Positions 1 to 11,399 of a stretch of DNA of 64,000 nucleotides are shown here, in pieces; the stretch's first letter is position 1, and each line of letters starts with the position of its first letter. This DNA comes from Terebella lapidaria (Eukaryota; Annelida; Polychaeta; Terebellida; Terebellidae). A program made the position numbers and the translations under genes. Below the pieces are notes generated by a model. It made no database searches, was not told the DNA's origin, and saw only the letters and a list, made by a program, of their open reading frames with translations. The stretch covers positions 33,463,950-33,527,949 of the forward strand of contig OX424569.1 of NCBI GenBank assembly GCA_949152475.1, read 5' to 3'.

Positions 1-269
1 GTTACTATACAATTTAGATCTGGATATGTTGCATTCAGTACCACTGTGGAAAAACTTCCCCAAAGATACGGATCTGGTACTTCTCAGTAACTTATCATCT
101 GTGTTTAGTCAACTAATCACTAAAAGTCTGAAATTTGGTGAAAAAAATCTGATTTTTCGCCAAACAGAAACATAATTTTTCGAAATGATCTGACAAAGTT
201 ACAGTGTATACATGCCCAAAAGTCATTCGTGGTCTGTGTTGCAGTTGACTTTTTGCAATGAAAATATGC
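1..269. other. AT-rich DNA, nothing recognised
   Basis: No coding potential, RNA gene or clear repeat is visible before the first foldback element. Confidence 0.5.
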
Positions 270-1224
270 TATATTCTACGGAAGCTCATATTCGCCACAT
301 AGAGGAACGCAAATTTTTTTTTAGAGCGTTATAACGCTCTAATTACAGTGTAATAACACTGTAATAACACAGTGTAATAACACTGTAATACAGCGTTATA
401 ACGCTCTGATTTACAGCGTTATAACGCTCTAATTTAGAGCGTTATTACGCTCTAAATTAAACCGTTCACCTTCTCATCATATTTCCAATGTCTTGATTTA
501 TAATAAACATATCTAGATCAGAGTAATTTTGAGATTTCCCTACAAATGATTGAGCTGATGAACCAGCAGGTCCTATGATGTCTCTGGCAGTGTAAATTAG
601 AGCGTTATTACGCTGTAATTTAGAGCGTTATTACACTGTATTAGAGCGTTATAACGCTGTGAATTAGAGCGTAATAACGCTGTAAATTACAGCGTTATAA
701 CGCTATAATACAGCGTAATTACACTTAAATTACAGCGTTATAACGCTCTAATACAGCGTAATAACGCTGTAATTAAAGCGTAGTTACGCTCTAATTTACA
801 GCATAATAACGCTCTAATTACAGCGTAATAACGCTCTAATACAGCGTAATAACGCTCTAAATTACAGCGTAATTACGCTTAAATTACAGCGTAATAACGC
901 TCTAATACAGTGTATTAACGCTGTAATTAGAGCGTAATTACGCTGTAAATTAGAGCATAATTACGCTATAAATTAGAGCGTTATAACGCTGTAATAGAGC
1001 GTAATAACGCTCAAATTTACAGCATAATTACGCTCTAATTTACATCGTTAATACGCTGTATTACAGCGTTATAACGCTGTAAATTAGAGCGTTATTACGC
1101 TGTAAATTTGAGCGTTATTACGCTGTAAATTAGAGCGTTATTACACTGTATTACAGCGTTATAACGCTGTAAAGAAAAATGTGCATTGCTCCATCTGGCG
1201 AATATGAGCCACCGTAATATTCAT
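270..1224. mobile_element. Foldback-type element filled with palindromic tandem array
   Basis: The ends are inverted copies of each other. The left end (about 270-322) and the reverse complement of the right end (about 1173-1224) share GCTCATATTCGCCA and flanking sequence ending in a run of T. Between them lie two arrays (about 322-463 and 596-1172) of 20-23-bp units whose core is the self-complementary AGCGTTATAACGCT, alternating with variants such as AGCGTAATAACGCT. A unique stretch of about 130 bp (464-595) separates the arrays. There is no open frame, so this is probably a non-autonomous DNA transposon of the foldback/MITE type. The exact ends and any target-site duplication are not clear. 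The layout (inverted end, palindromic array, spacer, array, inverted end) matches the element at 27564-28865, with a different core sequence. Confidence 0.7.
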
Positions 1225-1439
1225 CAGACATGTTGTTGCAATAGGAACTTTTCTTTAACAGTTCGGGACAAACTGCATGTTGTGCGAAAATGACCAAATT
1301 TACTAGTCATCTTCAGTCAATGAATGGTTGTGGTGTCATAAACTGATATCGGTTTATACAATCGCTAGATGGCAGCACTATACTGTCCAACATCATGACT
1401 GGCTTTAGTGGTCATGTTAGTAACACCATGTATTCACAG

Positions 1440-2134
1440 ATGCGTCTTCGACCTCATTCAAATATTCGATAACAGATTGGCGTTCCGTCCGTCATCGTCG
1501 TCCACAATTGTTTTTCTTTAAATATTCCAAGAGGGAGGTTTTTTTTTCTTGTTTTTCGATTTTTACAATTTTTTAAAATGACGGCCATTCTCAAAGAAAA
1601 ACAGCCAATTTCTGACTTTCCAATTATCTGAGATTATTTATTTCAAGATACCATTATTGTCACTTTTTTTCGATTGGACAGTTTCATCCACTTTTTCCTT
1701 CATAATCGAAGCTGTATGAAGTACAATGTAAACTCCTAGAACACTTCAAGGTAGAATAAATATAAATAATATTAGCACATTCAAACGGGAATCATATATT
1801 GTGGTTTCAGTGGTGACCCTAAATTCGACGTTCAATGACCTTGAAAGGTATAAACCACCTTTTTTGTCAAAAAAACCCCGATGAATTTCGAACTTAGACG
1901 GCCTCTTCTCGATTTCTTAAACATAACTTTTCTCATTCAGGTATAAGGATAAGTAATATCTATACATGTGGCGACCATTTTGATTTTTCCAACTGATTGG
2001 CAAAAAAAAAAGATTAGTCCGGATTACTGGTTTGAGCCATTTCCCTTTTGAAAAATATTTTGGACATAGTAAATTTCATCCACTTTTCTCGTCATAAGGG
2101 GTGCTGAGCGGAGTATAGGGCCTACTCCTAGAAT
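1440..2134. repeat. Diverged dispersed repeat, related to 10805-11395
   Basis: Blocks here recur at 10805-11395 in the same order. They include a CGTCCGTC-rich start, a block around ATCATATATTGTGGTTT followed by AGTGGTGACC, a GGCGACCATTTTGATTTTT-like block and a TTTGAGCCATTTCC block. Pieces also recur near 11640-11720 and 29320-29400. No coding frame. It may be the inside of a longer element related to the Helitron-like copies whose 3' ends lie at 2313 and about 29566. Confidence 0.5.
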
Positions 2135-2313
2135 AATTGTATCCTCCAAACAAAGTTCGGCAGATACTATGGATTTGTCTCCGTCGCGCCGCCACCGCCG
2201 CTGTAGAGATTTTCTTGTGAACGCTCCACAGGTTGCAAATCTGAACCGATTCTAATATTTTTTTTATCTTATGTTAATACACCCACGCGGTCGTCGGCGA
2301 CCGAATTATCTAG
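2135..2313 (+). mobile_element. Short Helitron-like non-autonomous copy (family A)
   Basis: It begins with TTGTATCCTCC and AACAAAGTTCGG, and ends with the hairpin GGTCGTCGGCGACC, seven bases, then CTAG followed by T. The same start is found at 25154 and the same end (hairpin GGTCGTAGGCGACC, then CTAG) near 29566. A 3' hairpin just before CTRR is the hallmark of Helitrons. The 5' end does not show the canonical TC, so a Helentron/HINE-like relative is equally possible. It carries no protein. Confidence 0.5.
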
Positions 2314-3439
2314 TTAATATAGGGCTGAAATTTTGGCACATTGAAATCAGAAGTCACGTGTGCTTTGTGATTGGAGTGGCGACTTTTGAATTTCGGTGAC
2401 TAAAATGTCAAAACGGCAATTTTGGTGAAAAAAAAACCCAAAACAATTGTGGCTGAATACGATGAACTTTTCCTGTATCCTTCCTTAGCCCTTTAGTTTC
2501 ACCCCCTGTTCGCGGCACAGCGGTAAGTAAATTTTTGACGTTATCGGTTCTAAATTCTTGACGTGATGCGCAATATTCTTGACGTTATGTGCGAAATTCT
2601 TGACGATATCTTTGTTTATGTTTTGTTTTATCGCGATCTCAGCTCAAATTATCTAATTGTGTTCAGGTAATTAGTAACAGGGTGACTATATATTCGATTT
2701 ATGAGTTAGACGAAGCATTATGGCATCCCAATGACGCTCTGAGATTTAAAAAAAGTTGAAGATCGTGCCTTGCACTTATCCGAATGTACTAAATGCATTT
2801 TATTTCCATGCAATGATTCCGCTATGTACTGGAAATGAGCTTTAGCATATTGGCAGCTCATTTATGATTAAGCATTGAAAGGTTCAAAGCCCAGATGTTA
2901 AATTAAACATACCTGTCAGTCGTTTTCCACCAACAATGATAAGTTCGGTATTATTGACGTTAGTTCGTCATGCTTGACGTTATTGAAAGCCATGTTAGAA
3001 ATTTTAGTCGTTATTTTTGACGCATGATTGCAATTTAATTAAGTAGTAAAAGTGAATAAAAGAGTGGTTTCCTCTTGCAGATAAAATACGATGCTAAATA
3101 TGTAAAAACAAAATTGGAAATACTTATGACGTATTACAAAATGCAAGAAATAAACATCCTGACACATTTTAAGATGTCATATAAAACATAAAACGTGGTT
3201 ACACAGTTTATTCCCATACGAAAGCGCCACACCAATATCTATACATTTCATATAGATCGTCATACGATCAGTCACATCAAAGTAAATGACACGGCAAATT
3301 GTGAACACCCTCAATCAAATTATCTCCCCCAAAGTCTACTTAGACGTGCCATATCTTTGCCTGACCGCCAGTACTGGTTTTTGGCCCTGAGCTTTCGTAG
3401 CCGTCGGCAAGTCTGTTTTTTAAAAAAAAAACATCCTAC

Positions 3440-3575
3440 TAAATTCATGCTCAGAACCAAGGTATCACTGTCCATCGCTGCAATACAACACATTTCTAGT
3501 GGTAACTTTGTTGGCGTAGTTATATAACGCAAATTGATTATACTTGGAGAGGTCAGAAATAAATAACTGGCATGA
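3440..3575 (-). repeat. Dispersed repeat, inverted match to ~55300-55470
   Basis: The reverse complement of this stretch contains GCGTTATATAACTACGCCAA and TTGTATTGCAGCGA in the same order and spacing as 55390-55450. The flanks align more weakly. It lies inside the 2500-4628 element. Confidence 0.5.
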
Positions 3576-3920
3576 GAATGCATAAAGAAATTGTCGCAAA
3601 CCAGCCGCAAACTAATTTAAAACAGCACTTAAATTGTCACCGAATTTAAGACATTAATATTAGCAGTATATTGGATGAGATCACCGGAATGTCTCGGCTT
3701 TCATTGCAATGTTCAGAATTCTACACCAATGTAGGCCTATGCTGGATCTAAAAGAGTCGTCAGAGAAGTCGGAAAACAAAAAGAAATACATATAGGGTGA
3801 TGTCAACGACCATCGGTCAATCACATATACCCTAAAGGACTTTCTTCACGCTGGGAAAAAACATTTCTGTTGCGTACATAATAGATTTCCAGGCCATGGA
3901 ATGAGCACACGGTTGTTATG

Positions 3921-4020
3921 TAGCACCATGACGCTTTATAACAGGTTAAACGTCAACATATATTAAATACTAGCACCATGACGCCTTATAACAGGTTAAA
4001 CGTCAATATATATTAAATAC
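3921..4020. repeat. Two tandem copies of a 50-bp unit
   Basis: The unit beginning TAGCACCATGACG is repeated at 3921 and 3971 with two base differences. It lies inside the 2500-4628 element. Confidence 0.85.
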
Positions 4021-4628
4021 TCATCAATAATACATTTAATACTATTATTACATTTTTCTTTCTTTTATAAATATGTTTTTCTTTAAATCAATAAAAACCA
4101 ATATCGTCAACTTCTCTGTGATATAACGTCAAGAATGATCAACTTGTGTAATCATAACGTCAATAATTTAACGCCGTGCAAAATTGGGGATGCGTAGGTT
4201 TCCCTATTAATAACCACTTTTTCCGTATGTAACATCATTGTACAAACTACTGATGAATCAAATAGTCATAACATATACTTATTGACCGGTTTTTGCGCCT
4301 TTTCAAGAGCTGGAGAACAATATTTAGAGCTAACCATCGAACGCCCATTGTATACTGTATTACTTACAATGGTGCTTAATCCACAGTTGGACTACACATC
4401 AAGATATATATAGTATCTGTGTACTGTGCGCATAACTATCACGATATTAATTGTTCCATATCAGGTTTATTTCATTATTAAACGTACTCAATTGTCCTTT
4501 CTGTGGCTACACAAAAGTATATCGTCAAGAATTTCGCACATACCGTCAAGAATATTGCGCATCACGTCAAGAATTTAGAACCGATAATGTCAAAAATTTA
4601 CTTACCGCTGTGCCGCGAACAGGGGGTG

Positions 4629-5789
4629 AGTATAGCATACTCTCTGGTATAGCCTGACATGACTTTCAAGGTCAACAAATGATCCATGATACCATACAAT
4701 ACATAACAAAAATTTGTAGGGGAAAAAAGCCGAGCATACTCTGAAAAAAACATAGACAAATAATAGTTTCGGGGATCCCATGTAATCATTGTGAAACATG
4801 TGATCATCAAAAACGATGTACACGAAGCATCCTATTAGAAAAAAAAAAAAACCCAGTTGTGTCTAGCTCATACCTAACCCTATTCATATAAAACTTCTGG
4901 GCAAATTTCCGAGAAGTTTTAACAGACTGCCCCCAGTACAAAACTCATAACTGCGCCGGATATTTGAGTCACGTGTATGAGAATATGAGATATATTACAT
5001 ATGTGCACATAGATAATCGTAAAGCACATAAAAAGACACATGATATCGTTATTAACACCAGCCTGTACAGAAGAAAACATATCATATCAGATGAAGGTCT
5101 ATAACGGTTACTGAACATTAAATAATTTGCAATGTATGAAGTATGACGTGTCTTTATGGACTTGCTTATTGCGCACCAATGTTGAAACCTGGGAAAATTC
5201 GTATCCATTATTTTCTTGCCATTGAACCAGACAACGCGTTTGTGTAAATTTGTAGCGCGAAAAAATTTTGACAGTTCGCAACTTACAAATTGTCGCAAAT
5301 GAACCGGGCGTGAAGTCGGTCTTTTATGTAACATCACTTTACTTAGGAATTGCGGAGATTAAATCATATATTTACTTGGAAATAACGTCTATGTGAGTAT
5401 TTCACTGTGAAGAGTGCTGTCATTTGAAAGCGCCACACGATTTGGAGATGATCGTAACGCATATTGTACAGTGGGCGATAATACAGTCTATTACAGGTTT
5501 TAGTCGTAGATCTAGTCATATTCAGGGAATATTATTATAGTAAAATCAACTCAATGTTAAATGGTCTCATTTTGGTGGTCCACAACACCTTTCTAAAAAA
5601 GATCCAAGCGTAATCACTATGCTAACTAGTTTTACTTTTGCTTGTTGATGTAGGTATTGTAGGCCTAGTATTGGACATCGCGTGATGAGCCATTCATAAC
5701 ATGGATCCAGCATGAATGTATTTGACGACACATGGGATATTTTGCTATTCTGGGGTGAAAATATGTGACTAATGGGTGATGATGGCCAT
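4629..5789. other. No gene or clear repeat seen
   Basis: AT-rich sequence with only short chance frames. Nothing resembles a known domain. Confidence 0.5.
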
Positions 5790-6048
5790 GCAAAAGCCCT
5801 TTGCTTCCCCAGCTCCTGAGAAGAATTGTAAAAATTGTATCTTCTATTATTGCTCTGTGCTCCGCCCGTCTCAAATTTTTGTACAGGCATAATGATATAC
5901 TGTTTGGTAACACACGTATAATTCTAGCTTCTTCTTTGATTCAAAGTCATTTTGACTATGCTGTATCTGCCTGGTATCCAGGGTTAACCAAAGCTCTCAA
6001 ACACAAGCTTCAAGTTATGTCAACATAAGGTCATTTGATTTGTACTTG

Positions 6049-6301
6049 AAGGGCCACTGTATGGGATTCGGCTTTTAGGGGACTTCCACGATTTTTCTCC
6101 CGACGCTTCTATTTATAGAACAAAACGTCAGATTACGTTTTTTGCCTAGGATCTCTGCCGAACCGACCTGGCTGATCTGAGCATCTCTGAGCAGAGATCC
6201 TGGGACAAAATCGTAATCTGACCTATTGCTCTATAAATAGAAGCGTCGGGAGAAAAATCTTGGAAATCCCCTAAAAGCCGAATCCCACAAAGTGGCCCTT
6301 T
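6049..6301. mobile_element. Foldback MITE inserted in the LINE
   Basis: Two arms of about 110 bp, inverted, starting AAGGGCCACT and including GGGATTCGGCTTTTAGGGGA and TCCCGACGCTTCTATTTATA. The flanks TTGAA (left) and TTTAA (right) look like an imperfect 5-bp target duplication. Removing the element and one flank copy joins the LINE codons in frame (..YLKLDNQTHIG..). No protein. Confidence 0.8.
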
Positions 6302-6595
6302 AAACTAGATAACCAAACTCATATAGGGTATAATGATTTTAAACGTGCTGGCTGCCTTGATGTAGATAACAGAGCTAAACAACTCATGCTAAACCAAATG
6401 TTCAACGTGTTTCACAATAATGCTCCATCATACCTTACAAGATCAAGATCACCAGATCAAGTAGTAAACACTCACACTCACCTTGTAATGCTCAATGTAA
6501 TTTCACTGTTCCCAGAGTATCTGGACTTGCCCAACACAACTTCTGTTACCATGGTGTCAAGGTCTAGAATGATTCACCCACAGCAACTAAACTTA

Positions 6596-7292
6596 GGCCT
6601 AGCAAAATTGATTTCTTGTTTCCTGTTACACTGATTTAAAAAATAGGGTAGGTAGGTAGGCTTTTTATTTCTTTCTACAAAAAATTTCTATCAGTGATTT
6701 GGCAGGGTAGGTAGGTACATAAAAAATTTATTTATATACCGATATATAAATAGCGATATATATACTGATATATAAATAGGCCAATGTCTAGGCCTGTAGG
6801 CCTAGACATTGGTGGATCTACATCTAGAATAGACTACGTCAACAACGTACACCACCTATCTATGGCTGTCAGTGGGTGGCTGTCAGTGGAGTGTGTAAAC
6901 TGGTATATATCGCTTTCTGGTGTGTTTGTAAAAAAATACAATATGATGTTCTGGCTTTCCAACGATGTCTGCAGACCCATGTGCGCCTCCAATCGCCATG
7001 TCTGTAGTACGCATGCGCGAGTATACCGGTAGAACGCGGCTTGAGATTGGTGCAATTTCTTGACTTGTGGCCAATCACGTATCGTTTTACGAAACAAACA
7101 CAACAATGGCAGGCAGTGTTGTTTTTATTGCGAAACTTCGGAGAACTTTCTAGGATCGGGCTCTTAAAATGTTTGACAAGGTCGGAGAAAGGTGATATTT
7201 ATTTCTACAACTACCAAAGAAATCATTAGGGTCGGGCTGATTTTCTAGGGGCGGGCGGGTAACCGGAAACAAGAAATCGATTTTTCTAGGCC
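6596..7292. mobile_element. Non-autonomous element with TTA duplication, inserted in the LINE
   Basis: Inverted ends begin GGCCTAGCAAAATTGATTTC on the left and read GGCCTAGAAAAATCGATTTC from the right. They are flanked by TTA at 6593-6595 and 7293-7295. A 3-bp TTA duplication is typical of PIF/Harbinger elements. Removing the element restores the LINE reading NDSPTATKLISSKSDF. The interior is about 700 bp with no convincing protein and contains a 32-bp hairpin at 6781-6812. Confidence 0.75.
6781..6812. repeat. 32-bp hairpin palindrome
   Basis: Fourteen-base perfect arms (CCAATGTCTAGGCC and its complement) around a TGTA loop, inside the TTA-flanked element. Confidence 0.9.
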
Positions 7293-7402
7293 TTATCAGC
7301 TCCAAATCTGACTTCAATCGCAAGGTTAAAATAGATCTATTCAGCAGTCTCCTCTACTGAAATGTCACAATATGTCACCTAATCAGTACTATCGCCTATT
7401 TG

Positions 7403-8003
7403 CAGTCTGGACAATATAGCAAAAGCGTATTTCTGCAGAAATACCATTTTTCGTAGTCCTGCAGAAATACGAAATATTGTATTCAAAATATAGAAATACA
7501 TGAAACTGTATTCCTGTTATCCGTACAAAATACACAATATCGTATTTGTAGACCCTGAAACCTGTAAATTCTTTCAACTTCATTACACATTGTCAACACT
7601 AGTAACCTATCCCACTTGGCAGGTTAGGTGTAATATCACTCGAAGAACCTGTCTTTCAGTCCGTATAAATCCGTATCCAACATTCATGTTGAAAAGCTCT
7701 TTTAAGCACCTTTCAACATGAATTGCTGGATAGGGATTGATATGGATTGAAAGAGAGGTTCTTGGAGTGATATTCCACCTAAATTGACATGTGTGATATC
7801 TTACAAGTTGTGACAATGAGTAATAAAGTTAAAAGAATTCACAGGTTACAGTGTTTACAAATACGAAATTGTGTAATTTGTACTGACAACAGGAATACAG
7901 TTTCATGTATTTCTATGTTTTTAATACAATATTTCGTATTTCTGCAGGACTACGAAAAATGGTAGTTCTGCAGAAATACCTTTTTGCTATATTGTCCGGA
8001 CTG
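7403..8003. mobile_element. Foldback element, ~290-bp arms, in the LINE 3' UTR
   Basis: Practically the whole 601 bp is one inverted repeat. It starts CAGTCTGGACAATATAGCAA and ends with the matching inverse. ATTTG occurs directly on both sides and is a likely 5-bp target duplication. The centre near 7700 contains ACATTCATGTTGAAAAGC and its inverse. There is no coding capacity beyond chance frames. Confidence 0.85.
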
Positions 8004-8285
8004 ATTTGTATTGCCTATTTGTATAGTATTTCACTATAATTTTGTAGTATGTATGTTCACCATCTCAACTTGCCTTTAGTCATCACTCCAGGACCACTTT
8101 GGGAATGAGTACTATCAGAAACCCATAAGGGTTTCTGGTACTATTGTTACTTCAAGTGCTACTAGTATCCTTGATCCACCTTCATCCATTATGTATACTT
8201 CTGTGTGTGTATGTTACCATGTATGCCCATGTTGTATAATGTACTTGTATGAATGTGTGTTCTAAATGAAATTAAATCAAATCAA

Positions 8286-9124
8286 GAACGACAATAAGAT
8301 ATTGCCTTGAAAACCGGGTCATTATTTTCCAGCAGTGTATTCCTTCAGATGAGTATCCACTCGTCCAGACATCTGGCATAAAAAATATACGAGGGGAACT
8401 TTCACAAAAGTTTCCCTTGAAATTGTCCAAGTGAGGTGAACGCTCGCTGATCGGCTAAACGGGTTACCGTATTGTACCCTCCAGGTCCTATGCTCGGACT
8501 ACAGTTTCAAAATTTTGAAACGATTCCTATCCTCCCGATTGAATGACGGAACTTCCTTGTGTCTGTCTCAGCAGCACTGAGGAACCATCTGTATCCACTG
8601 CCAAAGCTAAGAAAACGCTTTGGGAAATGATAAGGAAATTAATTGAGAAGAAATTTAAAGTAGCTTTAGATATATCACACTTTGAAAAATGGTGTTTTGA
8701 TAGCATATATGATATCTGAACACTGAGGCAAGGGATATGCAAATTCAATGGAACGTTTCATTGTGCAGGTCCCAGGGGGTCATGCGGTCACATGATCGTT
8801 GGGTATGTCATCAATTGTCTATAGTTTGAACTCGAAGGAGAAATATCGTGGATTCTCATCAGAATGTGTTTATTACTCGGTGAAATTGCGATGGAATCTT
8901 ACGAAAAAGCTCAAAGGCCAGTCACCATTGGCAAATTTTGGAATGTAGGACCTTTTCTCTGTTGGCATCTATACATGTACATGTAAATCATCAACAAAAA
9001 ACAGTCAACAAGAGGTCACAGGTCATATTTAGGGCTATGGAGCACCTTAGCAGTTTTGAAGCACATGCACAGAATAAAGTGCCACTCTGGGCAAATTGAA
9101 ATGTGGGCGTGACCTAACTCGGGC
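8286..9124. other. No gene seen
   Basis: Unique-looking AT-rich DNA without supported features. Confidence 0.45.
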
Positions 9125-9205
9125 AAGCATATTCCAATTCCAAGTCACAGAAATGCATAACGAGAGATCTCTCGTTATGTATTTCTGAAGTCAGGGAATA
9201 CGCTG
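9125..9205. repeat. Imperfect palindrome
   Basis: The core 9148-9187 has 20-base arms (CAGAAATGCATAACGAGAGA and its complement) with one mismatch and no loop. A weaker inverted match extends about 20 bases on each side (ATTCC..AAGTCA / TCAGGGAAT). Confidence 0.75.
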
Positions 9206-9390
9206 TGGCTCACTTGACCTCTGATAATGGGCGGATTTCCAGTCCGGTACGCAGGCTGTGTACTTTATTCACAAGTGAATGGCATCTATCCTGGATCTAA
9301 CTATTCCATTAGAGGGATTCGTATGCTGTCATGTTCCAGATTAAAAACGAAACTGCTATGCATTTGTTGTAAATAACAAGTCAATCTGTC

Positions 9391-10804
9391 TATCCCACCA
9401 GGGTTGGGGTCGAGTACATTCAAATGTACTCGAGTACCATTACTTGTGAAATTCATGAGTACAAGTACAAGTACGAGTATACAATTTGCAAAAGGAGTCG
9501 GGTACGAGTACAAGTACTTTGGAAAATACTTGAGTACAAGTACGAGTACATTTCACATATTGAATCATTATTTAATCATTTTCAGCTCCTTTTACTGGAT
9601 AAATCATCAGATAGTAGGGGATTCACTGATCCAGACTGTTTTGATAGAAAGTATGTAATATCATGTTGCTGAAAAAACAATTTGTTCCGTTTATTTCGTT
9701 CAATAGTGCATCAGCATACAGCCAAGTTTGCACGAGGCAAGAGGGTGGGTAGATTTACACGCCGTGGAGCTATGTTCCCATGGTGTGGTATTGTTCCAAC
9801 AGTGAAAACCTAATGTAAAACAGCAGCAAAATAGATAAAAGTGATTTAGGAATGAGATGTTATTTGACAGTCATTGTTTGGATTTATAGATACAATTCAG
9901 AACAGCTTCCCAGTACAGAGCCTCTGAGAGGAAATGGAAGAAATATTTTTAGCACATTGTTATTGCGTTCCCTCGCAATATTATCGCAATCCCTCGCAAT
10001 CTGGATCGCTTTCCCTCGCGATCTTATTGCTTCCCTCGAACTCCGGATTGCGTTCCCTGCGATCTTATTGCGTTCCCTCGCTTTCTGGATCGCATTCCGT
10101 CGCAATCGGATCGCATTCCCTCGCGATATTATCGGGTTCCCTTGAGATCTTATTGCATTCCCTCGCATTCCGGATCGCGTTCCCTTGCGATCTTGTATAA
10201 TAACCTTCTCAGAAGTCATTGGCGTCAGCACAATGCGAGGGAATGCGATCCAGAATGCAAGGGAATGCATCAAGATCGCGAAGGAATGCGATGATATCGC
10301 AAGAGAACGCGATCTGGATTGCGAGGGAACGCAATACTATTGCGAGGGAACGCAGTATTATTGCGAGGGAACGCAATAATATTGCGAGGGAACGCAATAA
10401 AGATATGTCAAATATTATTTCTTCCATGTCCTTTCAGCGGCTTCGTATTCCAGTGAAGCTTCATGGAAAGAATAAAAACATTCTCTGTTTATATATGTAT
10501 GCCCCCACACCTCAGTTGGTGCTTGATATCTTTCGGATCTTTTTGACGAGCAATTATTGTTGTAATCTTTTAGTTCCATGTGTTAATAAAATTATCGTTA
10601 AAAATATCTGAAAGATATGTATATGTACTCGTAATGTACTCATAAAGTACTCTAAAATCCGAGTACTTTTCCAATGTACTTGAGTACGAGTACTGAGTAC
10701 TTCCTGTATCAGTACCTTGAGTACGGAGTGCATCCTAGTACTTGAAATTGTGTACTCGAGTACAACGAGTACATGAGTACATCGGCCCAAACCCTGTATC
10801 CCAC
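9391..10804. mobile_element. Non-autonomous hAT transposon with 8-bp target duplication
   Basis: The element spans 9399-10796. It starts CAGGGTTGGGGTCGAGTAC and ends GGGCCGAT-type inverse sequence closing in AACCCTG. It is flanked exactly by TATCCCAC at 9391-9398 and 10797-10804, the 8-bp duplication made by hAT transposases. Both subterminal regions (9410-9560 and 10620-10785) are full of GAGTAC/GTACTC hexamers. The middle (about 9950-10400) is an inverted pair of arrays of TTCCCTCGCAAT-like units (GAGGGAACGCAATA on the other arm), turning around near 10205. No transposase is encoded. Confidence 0.88.
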
Positions 10805-11395
10805 CCTGTGGGCCGACAAGCTATTATCGTGGTTTTTCGTCCGTCGTCTGTCCGTCGTCCGTCCGGATCTGTAACTTTTTTTTGGCGTGATGAATTTCCC
10901 CATAAATTTGTCAGAATATACCTTAGGCCAATATCTAAAAACGTTTTTAAAATTTTTTTGATTGAATCGTTTTTGCCGAAAAATTGCCGATTTAGGACTT
11001 TGGTGGCCATTTTCTCAAAAACTGTCTGATCAGTTTTGAGATTTTTGTTTCAAAACATTCCTCTCATGTACCTCTATGACATGTATAAGTTTCGTTGCCC
11101 TTGAATCGCCGGTCTGCGTGTGGCGGCCATTTTGATTTTTTGATGGGTTTGAGCCATTTCCAGCCAAAAAAAAAAAAATTTTTTTTTGACCATTGAAAAT
11201 TCTTTTGGACTTAAAAAATTTCACCCAATTTTTCCTTCATAATGGAGATATGCAGAGTAATCTCATAGAACACTTCAAAATAGAGCCTAAGTATTGGCAT
11301 ATTCAAATGGGAAATCATATATTGTGGTTTGAGTGGTGACCTTGAATTTGACCTTACCTCATCTCTTGGATTTGATCTGAAAATAAAGTACAATA
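10805..11395. repeat. Diverged dispersed repeat, related to 1440-2134
   Basis: It starts with CGTCCGTC/TCCGTCGTCC repeats just after the hAT duplication and carries the same ordered blocks as 1440-2134 (TTTGAGCCATTTCC, then ATCATATATTGTGGTTTGAG, then AGTGGTGACC). A further piece with GACCTTGAAAGGTCAAAACG lies at 11660-11720. Non-coding. Confidence 0.5.
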
Positions 11396-11399
11396 ATTA

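Larger units (their letters stand above)
2500..4628. mobile_element. 2.1-kb element bounded by ~112-bp inverted repeats
   Basis: The left arm 2500-2611 and right arm 4518-4628 are near-exact reverse complements. Both arms start at CACCCCCTGTTCGCGGCAC and run through spaced copies of ATTCTTGACG. More TTGACGTTA-like pieces lie inside (near 2950-2980 and 4120-4170). The interior is AT-rich with no credible protein. No target-site duplication is evident. Likely a non-autonomous foldback DNA transposon of unknown superfamily. Confidence 0.6.
5790..8285 (+). mobile_element. LINE (non-LTR retrotransposon) 3' fragment, split by three nested elements
   Basis: The conceptual translation matches the C-terminal reverse-transcriptase region of CR1/Jockey-like LINEs: LKFLYRHNDILFGNTR, then SLIQSHFDYAVSAWYPGLTK (5860-5990), then LDNQTHIGYNDFKRAG and AKQLMLNQMFNVFHNNAPSYL-like sequence (6305-6440). 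It continues with TVPRVSGLAQHNFCYHGVKV, a stop in place of Trp, and NDSPTATK (6496-6592), and ends with SSKSDFNRKVKIDLFSSLLY and a stop at 7360. A 3' UTR runs to an ATTAAATCAAATCAA tail ending near 8285. The 5' part is missing (usual 5' truncation), and there is at least one frameshift near 6020 plus the in-frame stop. Elements at 6049-6301, 6596-7292 and 7403-8003 are inserted in it. Reading across the first two sites restores continuous LINE sequence. Confidence 0.8.

Noticed and set aside
270-1224. CRISPR-like array
   Set aside because: The units are self-complementary and contiguous without spacers, and the genome is eukaryotic.
9852-10611. Overlapping frames of 64-130 codons on both strands
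   Set aside because: They come from the inverted TTCCCTCGCAAT arrays inside the hAT element.
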